Assembly: GCA_963680875.1 (NCBI GenBank)
Contig: OY804577.1
Coordinates: 103,799,906 to 103,863,905, forward strand
Source of the DNA: Bathymodiolus brooksi
Lineage: Eukaryota; Mollusca; Bivalvia; Mytilida; Modiolidae
Reading direction: 5' to 3'
Length of the DNA stretch: 64,000 nucleotides
Of this stretch, positions 11,208 through 22,800 are shown one piece after another. The stretch's first letter is position 1; the number at the start of each line of letters is the position of its first letter. The notes under the pieces are model-generated. The model was not told the DNA's origin. It made no database searches and worked only from the letters and a program-made list of their open reading frames with translations. Made by a program: the position numbers and the translations under genes.

Positions 11208-11424
11208 TTAGAAATAGTGAACTTTTACAAACCATGGACTAACATGAAGATTGAAAACGGCAAATTGCGAACCTATCTAAAACTCAAATGCAATTTCGGA
11301 TTCGAAAATTATCTTCATATTTTATCAGATTTTAATCAAAGAAAATCTTTCACCAAATTTAGAATCAGCAACCATAAATTAAAGATTGAAACTGGCAGAT
11401 ATTCAAAACCTATAACACCTTTAG
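11208..11424 (+). pseudogene. LINE ORF2 fragment, upstream part
   Basis: The frame has NGKLRTYLKLKCNFGFENYL, RKSFTKFRISNHKLKIETGR and YSKPITPL, the conserved segment just before the C-terminal Cys-rich motif of many animal LINEs. It is cut at 11424 by the hAT-like element. No upstream RT sequence is recognisable, so the LINE is 5'-truncated or decayed. Confidence 0.8.
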
Positions 11425-12842
11425 TAGGGTGTTCAATGACTTTTTATACATAAATAAACCCCACTGGATTTTACTGTATTCAGTTAGTACTCTCTCTCCT
11501 GAGAATTTTGAGCCATAGTTTGTTATTCTATGACATTCGGCTGCAGAGATATGGCAAATTGAAGGTCCTAAAAAGTATAGGTTTCGGGGAAATTCTGTAA
11601 TATGATAATACTGTTATATATATATTACTCTATATAATGATGAAAATAAAAATGGCACCATTAAATTTATATAGAAAAAATGCCATTTTCAAACTTCCAT
11701 TATTTTGAGAGTGTAACTCCAATTTTCTTTATTTTTTTTGCATATGCAAGTTTGATATAGATACTGTGTTTTTCTTTAAGTAAACATGAATATCTGTGTA
11801 TTACCACTTTCCACATATTAGTACTACTAACTGCAAGCATATTAATAGGAAAATTATGCCCAGGTAAGTTAATTACAGGTGAAAATGTTAATTAAGGTGG
11901 CAAAAGTGTTCACTTAACAGAAGGATAAAATGCATAATATTTCATTTTGATACACATCATCATTGTACATTAATGTAAAAAGAATAAAACTCTGAATTTT
12001 TATGTTCCGCGCATTTACAAAATATAGAAACAGTGGAAGGGGGAGGGGGCACATTTAGACAAAAATTCACGAAATAATTACTTTCAGTGAACATATTAAA
12101 TATACTATATCTTCTATTAACAACAAAATTTATTTTGATTTTCTCTTGTTTCTTGTTTTCATGTGTTTTTATCACATATAATCATCATTACATTTGAGCA
12201 ATGTGCCGAGTTAACGGTCGCCATTACTATTACGCACCGAAATGTCACTGACACCGCATGCCGAAAATGTAAATTCCACTGCTCCCTTCAATTAACCTGT
12301 ATGAAACAAATTATGAAATGGTTGCTTGAAACATTGATCTTCATTAAAATAAGTCCCCAAAGCGTCTACGGTAAATATTTTATAATAAAAAAGTTCTTTT
12401 TTGCAAACATTACCTTCGTAGATCCGGTAAACAGCAACATAGAAATTTCGGGGTTTCACTGGCTTGTAGCTTGGGATTTCTATTTTTAAAATATCTATTT
12501 TCAATTAACCAATGAGAGATAGCATCCAGCGGATTTCCCTTTGAAAATAGGCTATGACGCGCCAAATACTATAAAAATACGTGCCAATCAACTGCAATCG
12601 ATCACGCAGTGCAATGCAAACACCGACCTGAATTTTCGATTGAAATTCTCTAAAACTACGTGGCCGACAGAGACGATTTATATATCATTTAAAAGCTTAT
12701 TTAAAGATAAATTTATTGATATATAATACATATATAAACATTTATTAACAAACGTGAAATCAGAGATAATCATGCACTCGATAAAGAAATTGCCGGTCAG
12801 CCGGGGTTTTCCCAACTGTAGCGTCACGTGACTAAACACCCT
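11425..12842. mobile_element. hAT-like non-autonomous element (1418 bp)
   Basis: The ends TAGGGTGTTCAATGAC and (reverse complement of the right end) TAGGGTGTTTAGTCAC match in 13 of 16 positions. ACCTTTAG occurs at 11417-11424 and 12843-12850, an 8-bp duplication as produced by hAT transposases. Excision restores the host LINE frame. No transposase-like frame is present inside. Confidence 0.8.
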
Positions 12843-12850
12843 ACCTTTAG

Positions 12851-13093
12851 AGAACCGCATTTGCGAAAAATGTTTTTCAGATGAAATAGAATCTGAAGAA
12901 CACCTTCTATTAAAATGTTCTTTTTACTATACTCCCAGGCGCAAGCTTCTTGAAACAATTAAGAATAACATTAATCATTCTAACTTTGAAAAATTATCAT
13001 TTGGGGATAAATTTATATGGCTTTTAAACTCAGAAAGTAAAGATACTTTAATATGCATGTGTGATTTCCTGTTAAAAAGTCACTGTTTCGAAT
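12851..13093 (+). pseudogene. LINE ORF2 C-terminus with Cys/His motif
   Basis: Continues the previous part as ENRICEKCFSDEIESEEHLL, then LKCSFYYTPRRKLLETIK, ending CMCDFLLKSHCFE and a TAG stop at 13094-13096. The C-x2-C...H-x4-C pattern is the usual C-terminal zinc-knuckle-like motif of jockey/CR1-type ORF2 proteins. The part is intact with a natural stop. Confidence 0.8.
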
Positions 13094-13255
13094 AGCTGGT
13101 ATCGCATATTTTAACACTAGTCATGTCTCTCATTCTTGTATTTACAATTTATATGATATTTTATGCAATCACCTTATGTTTTATTATGTTTATATGCCCC
13201 TTTGTGGGCCCTTTAATTTGGACCAATAAAATCTTATCTTAATCTTATCTTATCT

Positions 13256-13345
13256 GTTATTCCATGATTTTGACGTCATAGATCTATTATTCCATGATTT
13301 TGACCTATTAGATCTGTTATTCCATGATTTTGACGTCATAAATCT
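13256..13345. repeat. Three copies of a 31-bp repeat containing CRE-like TGACGTCA
   Basis: The unit ATCTRTTATTCCATGATTTTGAC is followed by GTCATAG, CTATTAG and GTCATAA in the three copies. Two copies create a TGACGTCA palindrome. It directly follows the LINE tail. Confidence 0.7.
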
Positions 13346-13396
13346 GTCAATCATGTCATTTCTGTTACAAAACATATACCATGGATCTTACTCATG

Positions 13397-13445
13397 AACT
13401 TATTTAAACCAACTCGTCCTTCGGATTCGTTGGTTTAAATAAGTT
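13397..13445. repeat. Perfect 17-bp hairpin
   Basis: AACTTATTTAAACCAAC at 13397-13413 pairs perfectly with GTTGGTTTAAATAAGTT at 13429-13445 across a 15-nt loop (TCGTCCTTCGGATTC). It interrupts the left arm of the TIR element and has no counterpart in the right arm, so it may be a separate small insertion. Confidence 0.8.
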
Positions 13446-14169
13446 AAGGCCACCATTAAAAATATTTCAGTTTGGCCAAACCCGACCCACAGATTTAGGT
13501 ATGGGTAGGTAGGTAGGTAAATTCTTTTTTTTTTCTGAATAAATTTTATAAAACATTTGTTGTTGTTTTCTAGAAAAGACACCTTATCAGGTTCAAAATT
13601 TATTCAACAAATATGACTAGAAAAAATTATGCAACATCAAGTTCATGTTTTGTCAGTTTTTGATAGGTTTCGTTTAAGTATTGGCTTTTTTTCCCTCAGA
13701 CAGGCTTGACACAAAAGCAGGACAACTCAGTACTTCTTCTACAGGTCATTGTCCTGTTGAATTCCTTCTGCAGAACAATAACAACACAAATCTGGCTTTC
13801 CAATGCCAGAAGCATAGTAGGCCCACTCAATTGGTGAGTGACTGACAGTTGATTTGTACTTTAATAAAAAAAAACTTTCCTTGAAGGATGTGACCTGAAA
13901 TAACAAAATAATTATCAGATCTGTAAGTGAAAAGGCAGTTGAAATTCCAAGGCAAGAATAAGCAGTCCAAAGAATATTAATTGCATCTTGTACATCATGT
14001 TCATACCTCACCAGAAGATATACAAAAAATGTAGTGACTGACACTGCAGCAATTATTTTTTTTTATTATTAAGAATTGATTCATCTTCCTGATATCATAA
14101 TATTGTGAGTGTGTGATGAAGAATTTCAATTAAAGTGATTATTTGTTTATACCACATTTATATGTCATC

Positions 14170-14260
14170 TAGGGGTGGTCGTGATCATATGGTAGTTGGA
14201 TTTACAACTATCAGTGCCTATCACCACTAAAGTTGTGAGTTCGAACCTCATTCATGGCTC
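14170..14260 (+). mobile_element. SINE-A head fragment
   Basis: Has the tRNA-like head of the SINE-A family (GTCGTGATCATATGGTAGTTGG, A-box region; GTGAGTTCGAACCTC, B box) but loses similarity after 14260. It lies inside the 13374-15468 element. Confidence 0.7.
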
Positions 14261-14876
14261 TGACAGCACAAAAATGGTCATTTATGTATAATTCTGATAG
14301 AATTAATGTATCTTGTTTTCTTAACATGACCTTTTCCCAGAAAGGTGCGGATAAGGTGTGCGTGAGTGCATCGGCACCGTGTACACATGCATGAACTCCC
14401 GAAAAGAAGCCTTTAATCCTATATTGTTTTGTTGTGAAATAGTACTTTCCCTTGTAAACACATGACAAAAATACGAGTGTTTAAGCAGACTGGTGTCAAA
14501 TGCACCATACATATAGAAATATAGAGCCATTGAATATTGAGTGGTGTCTAACATCGTGGACTATATTGATGTGCCTTAATGTTTACAATTTTCAAATTTG
14601 TTCCAAGAAAAAAAAAATTGGGCAGCACTTCCCCTAGTAAACACATATTTCTCATTAGCCCCCCCTTCCCGAATTCCCAGGTCAAAAATAGAGGAGAAAA
14701 AAAATGAGAAAGTGTGTGGGCAAAACTTCATTTATTAGTTGACGAAGCTTTACACAATCTCATTACAAACCCTAACAAAAAACTCACCTGTAAACCTTGG
14801 TGCTTCCTCACTGAAATTTACAGGGACTTTATTGCATGAATTTTGAAAAGCACTCTTTAGTGGCGGCGGTTATAAT

Positions 14877-15182
14877 TGACATCCTCATCTTCCAGGTCTC
14901 TATGAACGGTAAAGGTGACAAATTTCAATTGGGGATCAAATTTCTGTACGACTTGATAGGCTCTTCGTAATCTGGTTGAAACGTGTGACCAGTTTTGTCA
15001 GAGACAGTAACGGCCACATGGTCCATTTTTTTCATTGTCAATTCATCTGGATATACGACTTCGTCAAAAACCTTTTCCATGTTAAGTTTGTTGTTGAAAC
15101 GATATAACCTGTTCGACACAATATTCCTCATCTTGTTTCCCGTTTCAATATTGACAGACGACGCAATCGTGTAGTCTGCCAT
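14877..15182 (-). CDS. Unidentified small protein or gene fragment
   Basis: ATG at 15180-15182; 85 codons (MADYTIASSVNIETGNKMRN onward) to a stop near 14925. A second frame overlaps the end and stays open to about 14862 (RLRRAYQVVQKFDPQLKFV, ending VNYNRRH). This suggests a single longer protein with a frameshift, or an intron, around 14970. I recognise no family. It lies inside the TIR-bounded element and could be a captured gene fragment. Base composition is less AT-rich than the surroundings. Confidence 0.35.
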
Positions 15183-15636
15183 TTCACAATAATGACTAGA
15201 TAACCACAGAGAGAAGTCGAATGAAGAAGAACTAGATCACTAAACCGTTTGAAAGTGTTACAAGTTTACTATTCAAACATCGGTATGATGTAGAATTTTA
15301 AAAACAAATTTATCGTAGGGAACCGGAAAATTTCTGACAGACCGGAAGTAAAAAAAAAAAGTTATGATTTTTTTGGCAAAAAAAAATATTTGTTTTTTCG
15401 GGTCGGCCGCATTCGGGCAAACAAACATATTTTTAATTATGGCCTAATTCATAAGATCCATGGTATATATAATACTTAATATATGTATGAACTCAGATAT
15501 TTTTTCTACAATTTTTTGAAAGTTCCAGATTTCAGATTTTAATAAGTACTGTATTTTCACTTTTTCTTTAATTTATGGTCCTGTTGGTAAATATAGCTCT
15601 GTTCAACATTAAGTGTGTCTTTTTCATTTCCAAAAA

Positions 15637-15979
15637 CTAAAGTATTACATTTTCGGATGAAAAATAATAAAATTAAGTAGTTTTAAAGTCATCTGAACAG
15701 AATATTTGCAATAAATGTTTGATTTACCAAGGGAGATAATAATAAAAAAAAACACTTTCTAGGTTATATTGCATAATTAAATATATGCTATTCTAGATAA
15801 TGTATATTAATTTTTGCATTTAAGTTTATAAAATACAAATAATTCAGCAATATAACCTAGAAAGCGTTTTTTGTTATTATCTCCCTTGGTAAATCAAACA
15901 TTTATTGCAAATATTCTGTTCAGATGACTTTAAAACTACTTAATTTTATTATTTTTCATCCGAAAATGTAATACTTTAG
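15637..15979. mobile_element. Foldback element with 136-bp arms
   Basis: The left arm 15637-15772 (starting CTAAAGTATTACATTTTCGG) and the right arm 15847-15979 are near-perfect reverse complements over their whole length, with only a few differences near the loop (AATAATAAAAAAAAACACT versus its ACAAAAAACGCT counterpart). The loop is 74 bp. No coding sequence. It is a MITE-like foldback or a recent inverted duplication. Confidence 0.9.
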
Positions 15980-16229
15980 TCTTATTAATATCATAGTCTC
16001 CAAATGTTGAGCAAATTTGAATTTTCAGTAACAATTTTAATACTCCAAAATATTAATTTTATCCTAAATTTAATTTCACAGATGTCATAAAAAGTCACCG
16101 CTACAAAAGATTTACGGTCGTCATCACACTCTGATTGACTGTTACTAAATATCAATATCTCAAATGACAATGTATCTTTTTCTTTTTACGTAGACTTTTT
16201 CTTTGCTCTATCACTGTTAAGACTTTAGC

Positions 16230-16900
16230 CGGGCTTGACTATGAGTAACATGGCGGGTGTCTTATAAGAAGCAAAAACTGCTTACCCTTCGAGAGTACCA
16301 GAGTCACTCCCGTTTTTCTTTTGGTGAGGTCCATGATTCTCATATTTTTAGTTTTATGTGTTGTTCTTGTATGGGTCTTTACCTCCAGTTGTTTGTAGTG
16401 TCGTATTGTGTTGTTTGTGTTTGTTTGCTATAGAGATGTTTAACATTTTGTTCTATCTTATGCAATTATGTTGTAGGTTCGGTGTTGTGAAGTCCGCTAC
16501 GTTTTCCGCATGAAAGTGATGTTCGGTTCGTCATTACCTCCTTGTTTGAAGGAGGGCTCATGTCTTATTTCTGTTTGTCGCATATAGTGATGTCCAATAT
16601 GCATTGACTATATGAGCAACATGTCGGGTGTCTTATAAGGGGAATGAACTGCTTACCCTTCGTGAACACCTGGGTTGTGGGGTCTGCGTTCCTCATCTTT
16701 TTAGTTTTCTGTGTTGTGTTTTTTTTCTTTGTTTGTTTTCGTCGTGTGTCTTTGTGCATCGAATGTTGTCAGTGTCTCTGATTGCCCCTTCTTTTTTCTA
16801 ACGTTTATATGGAAGGGAACATGGCGAGGCTTCCTATGCAGTCACTGCGGTTCACATCTGTTGACATTCTTCCATAGACAAATCTTTCTTTGAAACTCTG
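16230..16900 (+). repeat. Dispersed repeat with two partial copies (CTTACCCTTC family)
   Basis: Copy one has GGCGGGTGTCTTATAAGAAG, ACTGCTTACCCTTCGAGAGT and GTTTTTCTTTTGGTGAGGTC. A second partial copy from about 16610 has GTCGGGTGTCTTATAAGG, ACTGCTTACCCTTCGTG and the T-rich TTTTTAGTTTTCTGTGTTG tail. Other copies lie at 29085-29240 and, inverted, at 34400-34572. The CTTACCCTTC..GAGYACC pattern recurs widely in bivalve sequence as I remember it. Confidence 0.65.
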
Positions 16901-19780
16901 TTGTCCACATTGTCCATAACTATTCCAAATTTGTATTTTTCAAGTAGTTCAAGAATATTCACTAAAGATGATATATAACCTGAGGCATTTGCCAATACGA
17001 AAATCGTGTGACTATTTTCTCGTAACTTTCGTGAATTTCGTCGGTGTATAATTATCGTTACGTATCTGTTTTTATTTTCATAACTTTTTCTCCAAGAAAT
17101 AAATTCTTGATTATTGGGTATTATGTAAGCAATATACGATCACCTGTGCATGTGAGAAGGGTTTCATCAATTAGAATGTATGTGTAAATCTAACAATATC
17201 TGCAGATATTGAAATAATTTAAATTGTTAGAAGTGCATGACTTTCGGTAGAGTTGGTCATAACTCTGAGAAAAAGTTATTAATTTATTATTTCATTGATA
17301 CTACTTAAGTTTGTATATATTTCATACATTTTATATTGCATCTCTGTTCAGACAAACGTAAACTTCACTTATCTGAACCCTTCAGTATTTATCCGAAACT
17401 CTTTTTTCACTGCCTTACACCTTCAGTATTATTCAATATTTCTTGCCCTTTAATAAGCGTAATGTCCCCAATATCAAAATCACATCAGTCTTTAACCACA
17501 ACATTTACTAGAGTCGTGATCAGGACAACTTATTTTTATTGTTATTTATCAGAGTGATGCAATTATTCACAGAATATGTAAAAATAGGAAATCCACAAAA
17601 AAGAAAACTTGATAATTTTGGAAATATAATAATTTTTGCTTGAAAAAAAGTGATTTTTTTCTTAGTAAATGATTTTCAACTGGTTTGAACGTAGTGAAAT
17701 AGGATTATACTATGGTGAAATGGCGATTGTCTTGATGAAAAGGGGTATAGTGTTAATGTAATCAACTCATTGCACAATCATTTATAACCAAGTGATTTCA
17801 AACCAATACACAATTGCTAGAGAAATATTGAAGATATGCAATTGACTTTTTGATGATGATAAATTAGAAAAGTTTTAAAGCGTCCCAATATGACATACGT
17901 TTGTTATGATGCTACTCGACCTGTACAATCCATTAGATGCTCACTTTAAGTGGCATCTTACCACTCCAACAGGAGATGGCTATGTAAGACCTATTTCTAT
18001 ACCATGGGTACCGTAAGAGGTTTCAACTCATGAGGTCTTGCAGAGATTGCGTTTCCTACCTTTACTTTATTAACAGAAGCTTAAGGCTCAGAAAGACTAG
18101 AGAAATATGGAATTTTGACAATCAAATTGAATTCATCATCAAGACAATTATGCTACAGTAACCTTTTCGGAGCATCTGTAGCCTCCTTTTTGATTAAGAG
18201 TTGATGGTGCTCATGTGTGTACTTCTGGTGTATTGGTGTTTGATAAGTGTATGCTGTGTTTTATCCTGCAATTGACTGATTTTGAGTACTCATTAAGGAG
18301 TCAAATAAACTTCAATGTTATTATTCCATGGACCTAATAAAGATTGTGTGGTACCTCATTCATGTAGAGCGACAATAAGAAACGGTATGAGTAAACGCTC
18401 GCTTTTCTACCTGTTTCTAAAGTTTGTATATATAAATTTTATATTTTACGACAATATACGTATATCTAGGTCCTATATGGATTCGTAGTAGTTGACTTAA
18501 AAAAATGATTAGCGGTGAAATTTGTGGAAATAGTATTATAGACCCAGCGTTACCAACGGATCGAACTGCATATTGTACTTTCACCATGGATTTCTTCTTT
18601 TGGTATACAGTCACACATGATTTGTTGATAATTAATTATATGGTGTCATCTTACTTATTTTTAAGACTACAGACAAAATTGGTCCTTTAATCCTTCTTAA
18701 GCCCAGCTTCATTCAGCATAGTGTGGACTTTGACTTCAATAAAACAGGCGTGGCAATTTAAACATTGTGAGGATGAAATCATCTAAAGTTCAGTATCACA
18801 GTATTCAGCTTTTTTCCCACAAAAAATATAGTTTTTGGCACAAAATATATGCCATTATTTACTAAAACGTGTTTTATCATTTAATTAATTCAAATAGTTT
18901 ACTAGTATTAATTTAAGCATTTTACTAACTCAATATGCTTCTCATCAAGACAAGAAAAAAGTACTCAATTTTTTGCGTTTTGTCATAAAATCTACAATTT
19001 TTTTCTAAAAATTTCTTCAATTGTAATATGAAAATGTGATTTTGTTCACTTTAATTATTTCAAAATAACCTTTAATCAAACTTTTAACAAATTTATATGA
19101 CTGTTATCTTTCTGGTTTGGAAAATAAATACTTTTCCAGTTTTCCTCACTTTTTCATTAAAAAATATAGATTTTGCCCCAAAATAAACTTGACTATAACA
19201 GAATTATATTTTTTTTTAATTCTATTACTTAACATGACTTATTGACAACATATATGGTCATCTATTGTAATTGTCATCATTGTGGTATTAAAAATAAAAT
19301 ATTTTTCCAGTTTTCAGCGATTTTATATGAAAAACACAGATTTTACCAAAATTCACCAATGCAATCGTGGTAGACTTTTAGTATATGATTTATGTCGATG
19401 GTTTTCTGGTGTTAAAGCAAGTGCAATACTTTCTCTTGCAATTTTGTTGATGTTTTGCCATTTTAGCGATAGATTGACTGGACTATAATTATAATCACGT
19501 CCTTTAATGGGATAAATGTTCATTGTTCTCAAATCCGCATTTTTGTTACACCAACTTAAGTATGAGAAAACTGTAAAAATATAAAATTGTCTTCAAACTG
19601 AGTTTAACTGTGCACACCAGTATGCTTATCCAGAAATTGTGTGTTGTATTTTGCAAAGTTGTCAGAATTCAATTCTATATTTTAATACACATTGTTACAT
19701 GTAAGTTATTATTTAAGAGGGTTACAGTTTACATAAAATAAAAGATACGTAATAATATATAGTATACATTTTTATTTTAG
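16901..19780. other. Upstream region of the RRP5 gene, no exon identified
   Basis: No coding exon or clear promoter is visible. An acceptor-like TTTATTTTAG ends at 19780 immediately before the first coding exon, so an untranslated first exon, and the promoter, should lie in or before this interval. Around 18800-19330 three weak copies of a TTTTYCCASTTTT...AAAAAAYAYAGATTTTKSC pattern occur. Confidence 0.4.
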
Positions 19781-19886
19781 GTAGTAATATTATATGGAGG
19801 AAGAAAATTTCCCTAGGGGTGGAGTAGTGAAGAGGAAAGGCCATCACGATATAAAGAAAAATTCAGAAGACAAAGATTTATTTCAG
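19781..19886 (+). CDS. PDCD11: RRP5 exon 1 (first coding exon)
   Basis: ATG at 19794; 31 codons with EENFPRGG close to the vertebrate N-terminus, ending phase 0 at CAG/gtacac. 19781-19793 is 5' untranslated sequence after an acceptor TTTATTTTAG, implying an upstream noncoding exon. The donor lies in an imperfect palindrome (TTTCAGGTACACTG against CAGTGCCTGAAA). Confidence 0.9.
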
Positions 19887-22800
19887 GTACACTGTACACA
19901 GTGCCTGAAATGGACGGTCGCTCAGTCGCCAAATGTGACTAATATCTTATTCAGGCGACCAAAAGCTGCTCCAAATTAGGTATTCACTGGCCCAACAAAA
20001 AATGTCTGGGCGATTGCCTAAAAGACCGTTAAAAATTGTTGTTTTACCGAAACCGGACATAAACTGTAACTTCAGCGGTAGATAACTCTTCTGTTCTAGT
20101 TGAAAACGGTTTGTTGCGAGCACAGCGATTGGTCCAAATACATTTTTGTAGCCAATGAATACACAGCTAATGAAATTTACTGTTCTCCCCTATTATTTAT
20201 TTTTATCGAGCCAATCAATACACGTTTCCTACACGTTTTCATGTAATACACAAGTATTTACTAAATATTAGAAAAGAAACGTGTTTTTTTTTTCTTTATG
20301 ATTTAATTATTAAAATTGTTAACTTTCACGGACGAAGTGGAAAGTTGTGAACAATAAAGAAAATTCTGTCAACTTATAATGTTTGCAATCTGGTATCTTC
20401 CACGGTTCGGAAATTTATTCATTTGATCTGCTGCAAAATGTACATGTACGAATTTCATTTTACAGAAATCGGAAACCTTTTTGTGTCAATCCTTAGGTAA
20501 TCATTGAAAAACTTTTCCCCAACAACGGAGAGAAAATCGTTGACAGTAATGTCAAACTTAACTACGGAAACGATCTGACCTGTCACTTCTTTTAAGCTTT
20601 TCATAGTTCATCTCTATATGTACACGGCTACATTTTAATGACAATTGGGAGTGTTTTCTTTTTTGGAATCAGAACTTTTGTTTACAAATTAAAAAATAAC
20701 AGGAAAAGTTAACAGTTGTTTATATAACAGAAAATGACAGCACCGTTTGTTATTTCAACAAAGTGAGATACTTGTTTGGAATGAATAACCAACTGACATT
20801 ACCCCGAACTGAGACGTTATTTTACTTTAGAATCACTTCTTCATAGTTGATTGACACAAGTGATGTTGCTCTTCACTTTGGGGAGTGCAAGAGCGGTCCT
20901 TGTAGTGGCATTAGTCTACTCTTTTCCGGATGTCTTTAATGTGATCATGGCATTGATCTCCCCTTACACAAACCAGCCTTTTATTGTCCCCATCCGACGG
21001 ACTAGCATCGTTTCTTGAGACCACCCTAGCCAATGGCGTCAAGGTTGTCGAAAAGGTTAAAACAAGTAAATTCAGGTTTCATTTGATAGCAATATATGCA
21101 TTGAGGTGTTTTCGCAATTTCAGCTGCACACCTGTACCAAAATTACCTTGAAGAATGTTATGCATATTATATAGAATATGTTAACCTGTAGTAATATGTG
21201 TTCACCATCAAAATATATTTGAGAATCAGATATGCAAATTTTATGGAATTTTTAATAGCTAAAGCAAATGTTTACTAGGCTGGGGCTTAGGGCTAGTGGT
21301 TTTTGTTGCAGACTGCCTTGTACAAATTGAATTACTCAGAATGTAAAATCATAACTGATAAAGTGTATTTACTTTACTTGTGAGTCTTACAGAATGATGT
21401 ACATTAACCTGTCATGATCAATATATGATATTTTGTTCCATACATGTACATGTAATAGACTCACAAGAAATATCTCCTGCTACATTAACAAACCTCAACC
21501 TCATTGACAAGTTATGTCCCTTGGTTTGTTAGCAAACTTCTTGTTTTGGGCAATGCATTTTTTGCTCGCCTGCCATCATGGTAAAAAAATTATATATACA
21601 GTGCTCCCTCGTTAAACTGCTGCCTTCTGTGCAGTCGATAGTTTGGCGGTATAACAAGTTTGGCGATAAACTGAGGGACATTGAAAACCGGAAGTCATGT
21701 GATCAAATGGAAAGATAATCTTTCTCAAATTGTTTCAACTCGACTGACATACATTTTGCACTTGTACAAAGACATAAGTATAAATAATACATGTTTAATA
21801 AATAAATAAATTAGAATTGATTCTAAATATCTCCAACAGTCCTTCATTTTATCGGAAGATCCCATTTAATTGTCAAATTATTGGCAATTTGTTGTTGTGT
21901 TAATTTTGGATTTTCCTTTGCATAACTTATAATTTCATGTTTCTGTTTGTTGTCTAATAAATTACGCTTTCTCTTCAAGGGCAACATTTTTATGATAACT
22001 AATTAAATTACAATTTTTGCTCAGGATTAAAAGTAAGTAATCACTAGAAAAGTAAATACAGGTAATTATTTTAATCAAAACAACCTGTTCCGATCCTCAA
22101 CTATGAGATCAATGACCGTGTCCGATGGCCATTCTTGACATTCCATAATTACCATTATGACTTTTGTGTCGGAAAACCTGTGGCGGATGGCGGTAGCTGA
22201 GTTTGGCAGTATAGCGGGGTATTTTTAATCGGGGAAATCGGGACAGACGAGAATTTTGATGATAAAACGGGGGCGATAGACAGAGGGAGCACTGTATGTG
22301 ACTTTGTTTTTTTCTATTATTTTCAGACTGAAGAAAATGACTCTAAAGCAGAGAGAGGTCGTAAAAGAAAGAAAAATGAAAGAAAGGATAAAACAAAAGA
22401 TGCAAAAAAACAAAAGAAACAAAAAGTTACACCAAAAAGTATTAGTTTTAATACCGGTGAAATTCAACAACTTTCAGTCAAGGTATGTAGAAGCACATAC
22501 AGTCAAACTTGTATTCAACGGTTATCCTTGGGAAAAGGAAAAGTGATTGTATAAAACAATTGACCACTTATTTCAGATCTGTCGATACAGATTTTCAGTC
22601 CCAGTTCCCAATGATGCACATATTACTGTTACTGGATGGTATTTTATTGGAAAACATGGCTGTTGCTTTGTAATGTTCTTTTATTTTTGTAACAGTATAT
22701 AGTTATTTGTTTAATAATTTGATAGCTTAAAATCGCCAAAATATAGGTTGTATTTCTTCAATATATAACTGGCATTGTGTATTTATTTTACTAAGGAATA

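Larger units (their letters stand above)
11200..13255 (+). mobile_element. 5'-truncated LINE, split by a hAT-like insertion
   Basis: Two parts of one LINE ORF2 C-terminus (11200-11424 and 12851-13093) read in the same frame when the insertion 11425-12842 and one copy of its target duplication are removed. The 3' end is GGGCCCTTTAATTTGGACC and a tail of (ATCTT) repeats at about 13222-13255. This LINE differs from the minus-strand LINE at 5131-9643. Confidence 0.8.
13374..15468. mobile_element. TIR-bounded element with short reading frame inside
   Basis: ATATACCATGGATCTTA (13374-13390) is matched perfectly by its reverse complement at 15452-15468. A second matching block follows inside each end: GGCCACCATTAAAAATAT at about 13450 against the complement of ATATTTTTAATTATGGCC at about 15427, with both arms continuing into a CCGACCC/GGGTCGG stretch. 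The left arm also contains a 49-bp hairpin insertion (13397-13445). A flanking target duplication is not clear. Confidence 0.65.
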
